DNA of 64,000 nt from Streptomyces virginiae (GTDB lineage Bacteria; Actinomycetota; Actinomycetes; Streptomycetales; Streptomycetaceae): NCBI RefSeq assembly GCF_000720455.1, contig NZ_JOAK01000013.1, forward strand, positions 62,001 to 126,000. The letters are read 5' to 3'. The translations under genes and the position numbers were made by a program. Of this stretch, positions 37,797 to 47,698 are shown in pieces (the stretch's first letter is position 1; every line of letters begins with the position of its first letter). The notes below the pieces were generated by a model. That model saw only the letters and a list, made by a program, of their open reading frames with translations. It did not search any database and was not told the DNA's origin.

Positions 37797-38701
37797 GAGG
37801 CGGCCGAGAAGAGGGTGCGCATCGCCCGGCGCAGGCCGCAGATGTCCGCCACCGGCTCCGGGAAGTCGAAGCGGGCGTCGAAGGAGCCTCCGCAGGCGCC
37901 GCCGGTGAAGCGGACGCGCAGGCCGGCGCGGTCGAGGGCGAGCGGGACGGCGGTCATGCCCCGCGCCCCGCGGTCGCCGAGCAGCCCGCACAGCTCGCCG
38001 ATCCGGTCGCCGTGGGCGGAGTGCAGGTGCTGGAGGAGTTCCGCCTCGTGCGGGGACACCGGGTCGGGCTCCGCCGCGGCCAGATCGTCGGGGTCCACGT
38101 GCTCGGCGCCCCACAGGTCGTCCACCGTGATCTCGCCGACCTCCAGGCGCAGCATCATCCAGGCCGGCCGCCCGGTGTGCGGCGCGTCGAGGGACTCGCC
38201 CAGGCCCAGCAGCTCGCCCACCGGATGCCGCTCCGCGAGCAGCGCGGCGCAGGTCCCGCGGTCGTCCCCGCGCACCGGCGTCAGCCACCCGGCCAGCCAC
38301 GCACGGCCTCGGATACGATGTGGAACGGACACCGGCGCCACATCCGTGATCTCGATCACGGCGGTGAGGTCGTCGTCCTGGGCGTGAGCGGCTGCCCTGG
38401 CAGCCGTGGATTCCCCTGAAACAAGGAGAATCACGTCCCCGTCCGGGGTGACGGTCCGCGCGACCGGCATTCCCGTCCCGAACTCCTCGGGCCCGTGACT
38501 GTCACGAGCACCGATCAGGGTGAGGGATACTGAGGCGTTGGACTCTACGAGGGTTCGTACGCGTTCGGCTCCGGTGAGCTGCCGAACGCCTTCCCTGGGA
38601 CGCGGCTGACCTTGCTTATCGTCGGCGCAAGCGGATTCTGTTTCGTCTGAATCCGAACTGCGTTGCGCACTGGGCAGGGGGATCCCATGTGGTCGAGACA
38701 T
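37790..38701 (-). CDS. DUF2470 domain protein, probably iron-regulated
   Basis: A 303-residue cytoplasmic protein. Residues 40-215 form a pyridoxamine 5'-phosphate oxidase-like split beta-barrel region (LILIGARDSHGPEEFGTG-like start), and the C-terminal part (about 220-300) is the DUF2470 domain, with HLHSAHGDRI and DRAGLRVRF. The pairing is the one seen in heme-utilisation (HugZ-like) proteins, so a role in heme or iron handling is inferred. The ATG at 38701 has a GAGGAGG ribosome binding site; the open frame further upstream would cover rpsD's leader. An iron box lies 15-33 bases upstream, supporting that role. It diverges from rpsD. Confidence 0.85.
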   Translation of the reverse strand: MSRPHGIPLPSAQRSSDSDETESACADDKQGQPRPREGVRQLTGAERVRTLVESNASVSLTLIGARDSHGPEEFGTGMPVARTVTPDGDVILLVSGESTAARAAAHAQDDDLTAVIEITDVAPVSVPHRIRGRAWLAGWLTPVRGDDRGTCAALLAERHPVGELLGLGESLDAPHTGRPAWMMLRLEVGEITVDDLWGAEHVDPDDLAAAEPDPVSPHEAELLQHLHSAHGDRIGELCGLLGDRGARGMTAVPLALDRAGLRVRFTGGACGGSFDARFDFPEPVADICGLRRAMRTLFSAASH

Positions 38702-38715
38702 TACGTCCTCCTCGC

Positions 38716-38734
38716 TAAGGTAAGCCTCACCTAA
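38716..38734. promoter_or_regulatory. DmdR1/IdeR-type iron box
   Basis: TAAGGTAAGCCTCACCTAA matches 16 of 19 positions of the streptomycete iron box TTAGGTTAGGCTCACCTAA. It lies 15 bases upstream of the DUF2470 ATG and 23 upstream of the rpsD GTG, between the two divergent genes. Confidence 0.8.
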
Positions 38735-38756
38735 CTTACATGGAGGTAGGTTCCCC

Positions 38757-39368
38757 GTGAACCAGAAGCGACCCAAGGTCAAGAAGTCTCGCGCCCTCGG
38801 CATCGCCCTGACGCCGAAGGCCGTCAAGTACTTCGAGGCCCGCCCCTACCCGCCGGGCGAGCACGGCCGTGGCCGCAAGCAGAACTCGGACTACAAGGTC
38901 CGTCTGCTGGAGAAGCAGCGTCTGCGCGCTCAGTACGACATCTCCGAGCGCCAGATGGCCCGCGCGTACGACCGCGCCAAGAAGGCCGAGGGCAAGACGG
39001 GCGAGGCGCTGGTCGTCGAGCTCGAGCGTCGTCTCGACGCCCTGGTCCTGCGTTCGGGCATCGCCCGCACGATCTACCAGGCCCGCCAGATGGTCGTTCA
39101 CGGCCACATCGAGGTCAACGGCGCCAAGGTCGACAAGCCGTCGTTCCGTGTCCGCCCGGACGACGTCATCACCGTGCGCGAGCGCAGCCGCGAGAAGGTT
39201 CCGTTCCAGGTCGCCCGTGAGGGTGGCTACGCAGGCGAGGGCGAGACCCCGCGCTACCTGCAGGTCAACCTGAAGGCCCTGGCCTTCCGCCTGGACCGTG
39301 ACCCGAACCGCAAGGAAATCCCGGTCATCTGCGACGAGCAGCTCGTCGTCGAGTACTACGCCCGCTGA
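38757..39368 (+). CDS. rpsD: 30S ribosomal protein S4
   Basis: A 203-residue primary rRNA-binding protein of the small subunit, which nucleates 16S assembly. The S4 RNA-binding domain is visible near 90-150 ([31 protein letters not shown]). The N-terminus goes straight from [18 protein letters not shown] to PYPPGEHG and lacks the four-cysteine zinc site, so this is the C-minus, zinc-independent form. It is outside the main ribosomal operons, as in other streptomycetes. GTG start with a GGAGG site. Strong codon bias relative to neighbours is typical of a highly expressed gene. Confidence 0.98.
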   Translation: MNQKRPKVKKSRALGIALTPKAVKYFEARPYPPGEHGRGRKQNSDYKVRLLEKQRLRAQYDISERQMARAYDRAKKAEGKTGEALVVELERRLDALVLRSGIARTIYQARQMVVHGHIEVNGAKVDKPSFRVRPDDVITVRERSREKVPFQVAREGGYAGEGETPRYLQVNLKALAFRLDRDPNRKEIPVICDEQLVVEYYAR

Positions 39369-39402
39369 TCTTCCGGCAGGCGTAGCCCTCACAGGCTGGT
39401 GG

Positions 39403-39437
39403 AAACCCGCCGCTCCCTCCATGGGGCGGCGGGTTTT
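39403..39437. terminator. Hairpin between rpsD and the ATPase gene
   Basis: AAACCCGCCGC pairs with GCGGCGGGTTT around a short loop (about 39403-39437), with TTTT at its 3' end on the + strand. It lies between the convergent 3' ends of rpsD and the NB-ARC gene. Confidence 0.75.
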
Positions 39438-39483
39438 CCGCATTCCGGACGGTCTTCCGCATCCCGGATTCCGGGCGCAGGAC

Positions 39484-41718
39484 CTACGGCTGATCCGCCG
39501 GCGCCGTGCTGCGCGCGACCCGCGGACCGGGCACCCCGCCCCGCTCGGCGGCCGGCCGCGGCACCCGCGCCGCCCCCCGCAGCGCCCGCACCACCAGTGC
39601 CTCCCGGCCCAGCTCCCGGCCCTCGGCCGCGTACGCCGCGTACCGCTCGGCGCCCAGCAGCTCGCCCGCCCGCTCCCGGCACATCAGCCGCGGGGCGTTG
39701 AAGTACCCCGAGCCGAACAGCTGCAGCCCCACCCCGCCCCACATCGGCTCCGCCGCGCCCTGCAGCACCGCTGCCTCGGCCGGATCCCCCTCCGCGACCG
39801 TGACCAGCGCGAGCAGCTCCAGCGCCAGCACCAGCCCGACCAGGTCGTGGAACGCGTGATTGATCTCCACGCACTCGCTCAGCAGCCGCCGGGCCTCCTG
39901 CGTGCCGCCCCCCTCCAGGGCCGCGTACGCCAGCACGTAGAGCGCGTAGGCCCTCGTCCAGCGCTCCCCGCGCTCCTCGCAGATCTCGCGGACCTCCCCG
40001 CACAGCGCGAGCGCGCCCGGCAGGTCCCCGAGGAAGGCCAGCGCCATCCCCAGCTCCACCTGGCACATCAGCACGTTGCTGTTCAGCTCCCCGGCCGCCC
40101 GGTACTGCTCCAGCGCCTCGCCGAGCAGCTCCCGGGCCCGGGCCATGTCGTCCGAGACCAGGGCCAGGCAGCCCAGCCGGTGCACCGCGTACGCCGCCGC
40201 CACCCGGTTCCCGCTGCGCGCCGCCCCGTCCCGGCACTCGTACAGCGCGCACATCGAGGCCGTCGCGTCGCCCTGCAGGGCCGCGACGTAACCCAGCACC
40301 CACAGGGCCTTCAGCCGCGAGCTCTCGTACTCCGTCACCGCCCCGCCCGGCGGATCCAGCGTCCGGTCCAGCCAGTGCCGGCCCTCGGTCAGACGCCCGC
40401 AGCCCGCCCAGTAGAACCACAGGGTGCCCGCCAGGTACTGGCCCAGGTGCAGCTCGTCCGGCTCGTCCAGGCAGCACTCCAGGGCGAGCCGGAGGTTCGG
40501 CAGCTCCGCCTCCACCAGCGCTGCCACCTCGTGCTGGCGCGGGCTGAACCAGTCCAGCTCGCACCAGGTCGCCAGCCCCATGTACCAGTCCCGGTGCCGC
40601 CGCCGCAGCCGCGCCGCGTCACCCAGCGACTCCAGCCAGCCCGCCCCGTACAGCCGTACGGTCTCCAGCATCCGGAAGCGCACCCCCGCGGCCGTCTCCT
40701 CCCGGACCAGCAGCGACTGGGCGAGGAGCTCACCCACCAGGTCGAGCACGCCCTCCACCGGCATGTCGGGACCGGCGCACACGTATTCGGCGGCGTCGAG
40801 GTCGAACTGCCCCGCGAACACCGACAGCCGCGCCCACAGCAGCCGCTCCGCCGGAGTGCACAGCTCATGGCTCCAGCCGATGGCCGTCCGCAGCGCCCGG
40901 TGCCTCGGCAGGCCCCCGCGCGCACCGCCCGTCAGCAGTCCGAAGCGGTCCTCCAGCCGGGCGAGCACCTGGGCCGGGGACAGCGTCCGCAGCCGGCCCG
41001 CCGCCAGTTCCAGGGCGAGCGGGATCCCGTCGAGGCGCGCGCACACCTCCACGAGCTCGGCCCGGTTCGCCCCGGTCACCGCGAAGTCCGGGTCGGCGGC
41101 GGACGCCCGCGCCGCCAGCAGCGCCAGCGCCTCCTCCGGGACCGGCGGGGCGAGCGGGAAGGTCCGCTCCCCGTCCACCTCCAGCCGGCGCCGGCCCGCC
41201 GCGAGCACCCGCAGGCCGGGGGAGTGCAGCAGCAGCTCCCGTACCAGCCCGGCCGTCTCGTCCACCAGGTGCTCGAAGCCGTCCAGGACCAGCAGCAGCC
41301 GCTTGCCGGCCAGGTGTTCGGCCAGTACGGTCCGGGGCGGCCGGGTGGTGTGGTCGGTCAGACCGAGTGCCTCGGAGAGGGTCAGCTCCAGCAGCGCCGG
41401 ATCCCGTACGCAGGCCAGCTCGGCCAGCCAGACGCCGTCGCAGTAGCGTTCCTGCCCCGGCGCATGCGCCTCCTGCGCCCCTTCCGCCTCCTGCGCTCCT
41501 CGCTGGTCCGGCGCCTCCCGCGCCCCTCCGGCCGCCGACCGGGCCGCCGCGAGCACCAGCCGGGACTTGCCCACTCCGCCCACGCCGGTCACGGTCACCA
41601 GCCGCGAGGTCTCCAGGAGCCGCCCCACCTCGGCGAGTTCGGCACCCCGCCCGATGAACCCGCTCAGCTCCGAGGGAAGATTGCCCCGGGCGGTGTGTCG
41701 AAGGGGTCTCTGTCGCAT
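39484..41718 (-). CDS. NB-ARC ATPase with TPR-like C-terminus, no DNA-binding domain
   Basis: A 744-residue STAND-type ATPase. The NB-ARC region begins at once with FIGRGAELAEV and Walker A GVGGVGKS (45-52); Walker B-like LLLVLDGFE and the motif DGIPLALELAAGRL follow. The C-terminal 350 residues are helical repeats like the TPR arm of AfsR/SARP and LuxR-LAL regulators. Unlike these it has neither a BTAD/HTH N-terminus nor a LuxR HTH C-terminus. It may signal by binding a ligand or partner. I chose the ATG at 41718, because a TACGCT -10-like box lies nine bases upstream (41728-41733) and the NB-ARC consensus starts nearby; an ATG at 41826 is the alternative. Neither has a good ribosome binding site. 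Confidence 0.8.
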   Translation of the reverse strand: MRQRPLRHTARGNLPSELSGFIGRGAELAEVGRLLETSRLVTVTGVGGVGKSRLVLAAARSAAGGAREAPDQRGAQEAEGAQEAHAPGQERYCDGVWLAELACVRDPALLELTLSEALGLTDHTTRPPRTVLAEHLAGKRLLLVLDGFEHLVDETAGLVRELLLHSPGLRVLAAGRRRLEVDGERTFPLAPPVPEEALALLAARASAADPDFAVTGANRAELVEVCARLDGIPLALELAAGRLRTLSPAQVLARLEDRFGLLTGGARGGLPRHRALRTAIGWSHELCTPAERLLWARLSVFAGQFDLDAAEYVCAGPDMPVEGVLDLVGELLAQSLLVREETAAGVRFRMLETVRLYGAGWLESLGDAARLRRRHRDWYMGLATWCELDWFSPRQHEVAALVEAELPNLRLALECCLDEPDELHLGQYLAGTLWFYWAGCGRLTEGRHWLDRTLDPPGGAVTEYESSRLKALWVLGYVAALQGDATASMCALYECRDGAARSGNRVAAAYAVHRLGCLALVSDDMARARELLGEALEQYRAAGELNSNVLMCQVELGMALAFLGDLPGALALCGEVREICEERGERWTRAYALYVLAYAALEGGGTQEARRLLSECVEINHAFHDLVGLVLALELLALVTVAEGDPAEAAVLQGAAEPMWGGVGLQLFGSGYFNAPRLMCRERAGELLGAERYAAYAAEGRELGREALVVRALRGAARVPRPAAERGGVPGPRVARSTAPADQP

Positions 41719-41879
41719 GGGACACGGAGCGTACTGGTCCGGATGCGCTGCGTCCAAGACGCGTCGTCCCGACCCCGAATTCGGGTACGGCCGGGTATCC
41801 CCGGCGCGATAGGGTCGGAGGACCATTTGTAGGAATCGCTGCCGCCGGCGGTTCGGGTACAGACAGAGAGCGGTGTGAC

Positions 41880-42320
41880 GTGTCCGGTGTAGAGGTGGCC
41901 GGGATCATCGTGGCCGTCTTCTGGGCCATCCTGATCTCCTTCCTCGCCGTCGCCCTGGTGCGGCTGGCGCAGGTGCTCAGGGCGACCACCAAGCTGGTGT
42001 CCGAAGTGACCGACCAGGCCGTACCGCTCCTGGCCGACGCCTCCAGCACCGTCCGCTCCGCGCGCACCCAGCTCGACCGGGTCGACGCCATCGCGAGCGA
42101 CGTCCAGGAGGTCACCTCCAACGCCTCCGCACTGTCCTCCACCGTCGCCACCGCCTTCGGGGGACCGCTCGTGAAGGTCGCGGCCTTCGGCTACGGCGTC
42201 CGCAAGGCGCTGGGCAAGGGGGACGCCGCCCCGGGCGGCGTGCCGCCGAGGGCATCCCGCCGTACTGTGATCGTTGGCCGAACGGTGCCGGCCGCCCGGC
42301 GCCGGAAGCAGAAGGACTGA
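41880..42320 (+). CDS. DUF948 membrane-anchored coiled-coil protein
   Basis: A 146-residue protein with one N-terminal membrane helix (6-28), then a helical coiled-coil segment with the DUF948 pattern (LVRLAQVLRATTKLVSEV, VRSARTQLDRVDAIASD). The end is basic. Function unknown. It is first in a small operon with DUF6167 and alaS in many actinobacteria. The start is GTG; a TAGGGT box lies about 65 bases upstream. Confidence 0.92.
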   Translation: MSGVEVAGIIVAVFWAILISFLAVALVRLAQVLRATTKLVSEVTDQAVPLLADASSTVRSARTQLDRVDAIASDVQEVTSNASALSSTVATAFGGPLVKVAAFGYGVRKALGKGDAAPGGVPPRASRRTVIVGRTVPAARRRKQKD

Positions 42321-42327
42321 GACGCCG

Positions 42328-42672
42328 ATGTTCCGCCGAGCCTTCTGGTTCACCGCAGGCGCAGCCGCCGGCGTGTGGGCCACCACCAAGGTCAACCGTC
42401 AGCTCAAGAAGCTGACGCCGGAGAGCCTCGCGGCCCAGGCCGCCGACAAGGCCGTCGAGGCGGGTCACCGCCTCAAGGACTTCGCCCTCGACGTCAAAGC
42501 GGGAATGACGCAGCGCGAGGACGAGCTGAACGATGCACTGGGGCTCCACCAGGACCCCGACCGGCCCGACAACGTCACCGCCCTCCCCGGGCCGCGGCGG
42601 CTGCGGGCCATCGAGAACGACCAGATCAACCACCGACCAAAGCTTTCGTACAACCGGAATGAGGACCACTGA
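42328..42672 (+). CDS. DUF6167 family membrane protein
   Basis: A 114-residue protein with one N-terminal hydrophobic segment ([22 protein letters not shown]) and a charged tail, matching the streptomycete DUF6167 family. Function unknown. The frame is open to 42274 but the ATG at 42328 is typical of the family. It starts seven bases after DUF948 and overlaps alaS by one base (TGATG), so it is co-translated with alaS. Confidence 0.88.
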   Translation: MFRRAFWFTAGAAAGVWATTKVNRQLKKLTPESLAAQAADKAVEAGHRLKDFALDVKAGMTQREDELNDALGLHQDPDRPDNVTALPGPRRLRAIENDQINHRPKLSYNRNEDH

Positions 42673-45341
42673 TGGAGTCGGCTGAAATCCGCCGCCGCTG
42701 GCTGAGCTTCTTCGAGGAGCGCGGTCACGCCGTTGTCCCTTCGGCGTCGCTCATCGCGGACGACCCGACTCTGCTGCTGGTGCCCGCGGGCATGGTGCCG
42801 TTCAAGCCCTACTTCCTGGGTGAGACCAAGCCGCCGGCCCCCACGCTCACCAGCGTCCAGAAGTGCGTCCGTACGCCGGACATCGAAGAGGTCGGCAAGA
42901 CCACCCGCCACGGCACGTTCTTCCAGATGTGCGGCAACTTCTCCTTCGGCGACTACTTCAAGGAAGGCGCCATCAAGTACGCCTGGGAGCTGCTCACCAG
43001 CTCCGTGGCGGACGGCGGCTACGGCCTGGAGCCGGAGAAGCTCTGGATCACCGTCTACCTCGACGACGACGAGGCCGAGCAGATCTGGCGCGACAAGATC
43101 GGCGTCCCGGCCGAGCGCATCCAGCGCCTGGGCAAGAAGGACAACTTCTGGTCCATGGGCGTCCCGGGCCCCTGCGGCCCCTGCTCCGAGATCAACTACG
43201 ACCGCGGCCCCGAGTTCGGCGTCGAGGGCGGCCCGGCCGTCAACGACGAGCGCTACGTGGAGATCTGGAACCTGGTCTTCATGCAGTACGAGCGCGGCGC
43301 CGGCGACGGGAAGGAAGACTTCCCGATCCTCGGTGACCTGCCGTCGAAGAACATCGACACGGGTCTCGGCCTCGAACGCCTCGCGATGATCCTGCAGGGC
43401 GTGCAGAACATGTACGAGACCGACACCCTGCGCGTGGTCATGGACAAGGCCACGGAGCTGACCGGCGTCCGGTACGGCGCCGCCCAGAACACGGACGTCT
43501 CGCTGCGCGTGGTCGCCGACCACATCCGCACCTCGACCATGCTCATCGGCGACGGCGTCACCCCCGGCAACGAGGGCCGCGGCTACGTGCTGCGCCGCAT
43601 CATGCGCCGCGCCATCCGCAACATGCGCCTCATGGGCGCCACCGGTCCCGTCGTCCAGGACCTGATCAACGTCGTGATCGAGACGATGGGCCAGCAGTAC
43701 CCGGAGCTCATCACCGACCGCAAGCGCATCGAGACCGTCGCGCTCGCCGAGGAAGCCGCCTTCCTGAAGGCCATCAAGGGCGGCACCAACATCCTCGACA
43801 CCGCCGTGACCGAGACCAAGGCCGCCGGTGGCACGGTCCTCTCCGGCGACAAGGCGTTCCTGCTCCACGACACCTGGGGCTTCCCGATCGACCTCACCCT
43901 GGAGATGGCCGCCGAGCAGGGCCTCTCCGTGGACGAGCCCGGCTTCCGCCGCCTGATGCAGGAGCAGCGCGACCGGGCCAAGGCCGACGCCAAGGCCAAG
44001 AAGACCGGCCACGCGGACATGTCCGCCTACCGGGAGATCGCCGACGGCGCCGGCGCCACCGAGTTCACCGGCTACGCCACCAACCAGGGCGAGTCCACCA
44101 TCGTCGGCCTGCTGGTCAACGGCGTCTCCGCGCCCGCCGCCTCCGAGGGCGACGACGTCGAGGTCGTCCTCGACCGCACCCCCTTCTACGCCGAGGGCGG
44201 CGGCCAGCTCGCCGACCAGGGCCGGATCAAGCTCGACTCGGGCGCCGTCATCGTCGTCCGCGACGTGCAGCAGCCGGTGCCGGGCGTCTCCGTGCACAAG
44301 GGCTCCGTCCAGGTCGGCGAGGTGACGGTGGGCGCTTCCGCGTACGCCGCCATCGACGTCAACCGCCGCCGGGCCATCGCCCGCGCCCACTCGGCCACGC
44401 ACCTGACCCACCAGGCGCTGCGCGACGCCCTCGGCCCCACGGCCGCCCAGGCCGGCTCCGAGAACAGCCCCGGCCGCTTCCGCTTCGACTTCGGCTCCCC
44501 GAACGCCGTCCCCGGCTCGGTCCTCACCGACGTCGAGCAGAAGATCAACGACGTGCTCTCGCGGGAGCTCGACGTCACCGCCGAGATCATGAGCATCGAC
44601 GAGGCGAAGAAGCAGGGCGCCATCGCCGAGTTCGGCGAGAAGTACGGCGAGCGCGTGCGCGTCGTGACCATCGGCGACTTCTCCAAGGAGCTGTGCGGCG
44701 GCACGCACGTCGGCAACACCTCCCAGCTGGGCCTGGTGAAGCTGCTCGGCGAGTCCTCCATCGGCTCCGGCGTGCGCCGCGTCGAGGCCCTCGTCGGCGT
44801 GGACGCGTACAACTTCCTCGCCAAGGAGCACACGGTCGTCGCCCAGCTCCAGGAGCTGGTCAAGGGCCGTCCGGAGGAGCTGCCGGAGAAGATCGCCTCC
44901 ATGCTCGGCAAGCTGAAGGACGCCGAGAAGGAGATCGAGAAGTTCCGCGCGGAGAAGGTCCTCCAGGCCGCCGCCGGTCTCGCCCAGAACGCCCAGAACA
45001 TCAACGGCGTGGCCCTCGTCGTCGGCCAGGTCCCGGACGGCACCGGCGCCGACGACCTGCGCAAGCTGGTCCTCGACGTCCGCGGCCGCATCCCGGGCGA
45101 CCGCCCGGCCGTCGTGGCCCTGTTCACCGTGGCGAACGACCGCCCGCTGACCGTCATCGCCACCAACGAGGCGGCCCGCGAGCGCGGCTTCAAGGCCGGC
45201 GACCTGGTCCGTACGGCTGCCAAGACCCTCGGTGGCGGCGGTGGCGGCAAGCCGGACGTCGCCCAGGGCGGCGGCCAGAACGCGGCTGCCGTGCCGGAGG
45301 CCATCAGCGCCGTCGAGCGCCTCGTCGTCGAGACGGCCTGA
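42672..45341 (+). CDS. alaS: Alanine--tRNA ligase
   Basis: An 889-residue class II synthetase charging tRNA-Ala. The catalytic core (1-~450) has [13 protein letters not shown] and the PCGPCSEI segment; the editing domain has the zinc ligands in [15 protein letters not shown] and CGGTHVGNT; the C-terminal C-Ala domain carries the [14 protein letters not shown] segment. All are intact and the length is standard. It starts on the last base of the DUF6167 stop codon, and ruvX follows two bases after its stop. Confidence 0.98.
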   Translation: MESAEIRRRWLSFFEERGHAVVPSASLIADDPTLLLVPAGMVPFKPYFLGETKPPAPTLTSVQKCVRTPDIEEVGKTTRHGTFFQMCGNFSFGDYFKEGAIKYAWELLTSSVADGGYGLEPEKLWITVYLDDDEAEQIWRDKIGVPAERIQRLGKKDNFWSMGVPGPCGPCSEINYDRGPEFGVEGGPAVNDERYVEIWNLVFMQYERGAGDGKEDFPILGDLPSKNIDTGLGLERLAMILQGVQNMYETDTLRVVMDKATELTGVRYGAAQNTDVSLRVVADHIRTSTMLIGDGVTPGNEGRGYVLRRIMRRAIRNMRLMGATGPVVQDLINVVIETMGQQYPELITDRKRIETVALAEEAAFLKAIKGGTNILDTAVTETKAAGGTVLSGDKAFLLHDTWGFPIDLTLEMAAEQGLSVDEPGFRRLMQEQRDRAKADAKAKKTGHADMSAYREIADGAGATEFTGYATNQGESTIVGLLVNGVSAPAASEGDDVEVVLDRTPFYAEGGGQLADQGRIKLDSGAVIVVRDVQQPVPGVSVHKGSVQVGEVTVGASAYAAIDVNRRRAIARAHSATHLTHQALRDALGPTAAQAGSENSPGRFRFDFGSPNAVPGSVLTDVEQKINDVLSRELDVTAEIMSIDEAKKQGAIAEFGEKYGERVRVVTIGDFSKELCGGTHVGNTSQLGLVKLLGESSIGSGVRRVEALVGVDAYNFLAKEHTVVAQLQELVKGRPEELPEKIASMLGKLKDAEKEIEKFRAEKVLQAAAGLAQNAQNINGVALVVGQVPDGTGADDLRKLVLDVRGRIPGDRPAVVALFTVANDRPLTVIATNEAARERGFKAGDLVRTAAKTLGGGGGGKPDVAQGGGQNAAAVPEAISAVERLVVETA

Positions 45342-45343
45342 CG

Positions 45344-45814
45344 ATGACACTGCGCCGCGGCCGCCGACTGGCCATCGACGTCGGGGACGCCCGGATCGGG
45401 GTCGCGTCCTGCGACCCCGATGGGGTGTTGGCCACACCGGTGGAAACCGTTCCGGGCCGGGACGTCCCCTTCGCCCACCGGCGGCTGCGGCAGCTCGTCG
45501 AGGAGTACGAGCCCCTCGAAGTCGTGGTCGGCCTCCCCCGCTCGCTCAGCGGGCGGGAGGGGCCGGCCGCGGCCAAGGTGCGCGCCTTCGCGGGCGAACT
45601 CGCCAAGGGCATCAAGCCGGTGACGGTCCGTCTGGTGGACGAGCGGATGACCACGGTCACCGCCGCCCAGGGACTGCGCGCCTCCGGCAGGAACGCGAAG
45701 AAGGGCCGGTCGGTCATCGACCAGGCCGCCGCTGTGGTGATCCTTCAGAACGCTCTTGAGACCGAACGGGTATCAGGTAATCCGCCTGGTGAGTGCGTCG
45801 AAGTGGTTGTCTGA
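45344..45814 (+). CDS. ruvX: Holliday junction resolvase-like RuvX (YqgF)
   Basis: A 156-residue RNase H-fold protein; family members have been linked to Holliday junction resolution and to pre-16S rRNA processing, and sequence alone does not separate these. The first catalytic Asp lies in AIDVGDARIGVA; the central Glu region VVGLPRSLSGREGP and the C-terminal VDERMTTVTA are conserved. It starts two bases after alaS, and mltG follows after 129 bases, in the conserved alaS-ruvX-mltG-aroE order. Confidence 0.95.
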   Translation: MTLRRGRRLAIDVGDARIGVASCDPDGVLATPVETVPGRDVPFAHRRLRQLVEEYEPLEVVVGLPRSLSGREGPAAAKVRAFAGELAKGIKPVTVRLVDERMTTVTAAQGLRASGRNAKKGRSVIDQAAAVVILQNALETERVSGNPPGECVEVVV

Positions 45815-45943
45815 TCGCGATACGGTAACGTTCCGCGCGATGAGACGGCATTCGAACAGCCGTCGCCCACCGTCAAAGAGGCGGAACCGGGTGCCACGGA
45901 CGACGGAGTCCGTGGCCCTGCGTCTCGCGGCTCTAGGGGACCG

Positions 45944-47692
45944 ATGACTGAGTATGGCCGGGGCCGTGGCCCCGAACCCTGGCACCCTGAGGACCCCCTG
46001 TACGGGGACCAGGGGTGGACCGGGCACCAGACCCAGCAGGGCCAGGTGCCGTACGCCGGTGCCCCGCAGCAGGAGTATCAGGACCCCCAGTACCAGCAGC
46101 AGCAGTACCCCCAGCAGCCTCAGTACCAGGAGTACCAGCAGTACCCCGAGTACCAGCAGCAGCAGTACGCGCAGCAGCAGTACGCCCAGCCTCAGCAGGG
46201 GTACGCCCCGCCGCAGCAGGCTCAGCACCCCCAGCAGCCGCAGCAGTACGCCCAGCAGCAGGGGCAGCCCCAGCAGCCGGTGTACGACAGCCAGGGCTGG
46301 GACACCGGCCAGGGCCAGTACACGGCCGCGGTGCAGACCGACCCGTACGCGGGCGCGGACTACGCCCAGCACCCGTCCGCCGGCTACCCCGGCGAGACCC
46401 CCGACCTCTACGGCACGGCCGAGGCCTACCCGCCGCCGCAGCCCCCGGGCCGGCGCCACCTGGAGCCGGAACCGGTCGAGCAGGAGGAGGAGCCCGAGAG
46501 CGACCTCCCCGTCGGCGGTGCGGGCGGTCGCGACGGCGAGGACGACGGTGACGGCGACGAGCCCGCGGGCCGCCGCGGCGGCCGGACGCCGAAGGGCGGC
46601 AAGAAGCAGCGCAGCGGCACGGCCTGCCTGCTCGCCGCCGTGGTCATCCTCGGCGTGGTCGGCGGTGGCGGCTACTACGGCTACAGCTACATCAAGGCGA
46701 GGTTCGCTCCCGCCGAGGACTTCGCCGGCGAGGGCGCCGGCGAAGTCGTCGACGTGGAGATCCCCAAGGGCGCGGGCCTGGGGCAGATGGGCCGCATCCT
46801 CAAGGAGGCCGGCGTCGTCGCCAGTGCCCAGGCCTTCGTCGACGCGGCGAACGCCAACCCCAGGGGCAAGTCCATCCAGCCCGGTGTCTACCCGATGAGC
46901 AAGAAGATGTCGGGTGCGGCCGCCGTCGCGCTGATGATCGACCCCACCAAGCTGAACGTCATCACCGTCACCGAGGGCATGCGCAACTCCAAGGTGTACG
47001 AGGCGATCGACAAGAAGCTGAGCAAGCCGGAGGGCACCACCCGGGAGATCGCCCTGCGCGACGCCAAGAACCTGGGCCTGCCGGCCTGGGCCGGGAACAA
47101 CCCGAAGCTCATGGACCCGCTCGAAGGCTTCCTGTTCCCGACGCGCTACGACCTCAGCAAGGACAGCACTCCCGAGTCGCTGCTCAAGCAGATGGTCAAG
47201 AACGCCACCGACAAGTACGCGGAACTGGGTGTCGAGGCCAAGGCCAAGGAACTGGGGCTGGAGAACCCGCTCCAGGTCGTCACGGTCGCCAGCCTCGTCA
47301 ACGCCGAGGGCAAGAACCACGACGACTTCCGCAAGATGTCCGAGGTCGTCTACAACCGCATGAAGAAGACCAACGACGTCACGAACCAGAAGATCGAGTT
47401 CGACTCGACGTACAACTACGCCAAGAACCAGAGCGAGATCAACTTCAACCTCAAGGAAGCCCAGGCGTTCAACAACCCGTACAACACCCACTTCATCAAG
47501 GGTCTGCCCGTCGGCCCCATCGGGAACCCGGGCATGGACGCCCTTACCGCTACGCTCAACCCGGACCACGGCGGCTGGATGTTCTTCGTGTCGGTCGACG
47601 GCAACACGACGACCTTCACCAAGACCTACGACGAGCACCTCAAGCTCGTCGCCGAGTTCCAGGAACGGCAGAAGCAGAAGAACGGCGGGTAG
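45944..47692 (+). CDS. mltG: Endolytic murein transglycosylase MltG
   Basis: A 582-residue membrane enzyme that cuts growing peptidoglycan strands. The first 225 residues are cytoplasmic and unusually rich in Gln, Tyr and Pro (about 40-115 is almost only QQY/PQQ-type sequence), then acidic. One membrane helix (226-247) anchors the YceG/MltG domain, with LysM-like strands and the catalytic Glu455 in ASLVNAEG. The NaxQ-like C-terminal motif MDALTATLNPDHG is typical. The CAG-rich codons behind the tail form a simple repeat at 46075-46270. Confidence 0.95.
   Translation: MTEYGRGRGPEPWHPEDPLYGDQGWTGHQTQQGQVPYAGAPQQEYQDPQYQQQQYPQQPQYQEYQQYPEYQQQQYAQQQYAQPQQGYAPPQQAQHPQQPQQYAQQQGQPQQPVYDSQGWDTGQGQYTAAVQTDPYAGADYAQHPSAGYPGETPDLYGTAEAYPPPQPPGRRHLEPEPVEQEEEPESDLPVGGAGGRDGEDDGDGDEPAGRRGGRTPKGGKKQRSGTACLLAAVVILGVVGGGGYYGYSYIKARFAPAEDFAGEGAGEVVDVEIPKGAGLGQMGRILKEAGVVASAQAFVDAANANPRGKSIQPGVYPMSKKMSGAAAVALMIDPTKLNVITVTEGMRNSKVYEAIDKKLSKPEGTTREIALRDAKNLGLPAWAGNNPKLMDPLEGFLFPTRYDLSKDSTPESLLKQMVKNATDKYAELGVEAKAKELGLENPLQVVTVASLVNAEGKNHDDFRKMSEVVYNRMKKTNDVTNQKIEFDSTYNYAKNQSEINFNLKEAQAFNNPYNTHFIKGLPVGPIGNPGMDALTATLNPDHGGWMFFVSVDGNTTTFTKTYDEHLKLVAEFQERQKQKNGG
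46075..46270 (+). repeat. CAG-rich simple repeat in mltG
   Basis: Irregular CAGCAG, TACGCCCAG and CCCCAGCAG units encoding a Gln/Tyr/Pro-rich stretch (MltG residues about 45-110). No fixed unit length. Confidence 0.75.
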
Positions 47693-47698
47693 CAGGAC

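Noticed and set aside
42465..45437. 990-residue open frame opposite alaS
   Set aside because: Shadow of a conserved alaS gene with no ribosome binding site or recognisable domain.
45815..45943. Gene in the ruvX-mltG gap
   Set aside because: 129 bp with no start, ribosome binding site or coding bias worth calling.
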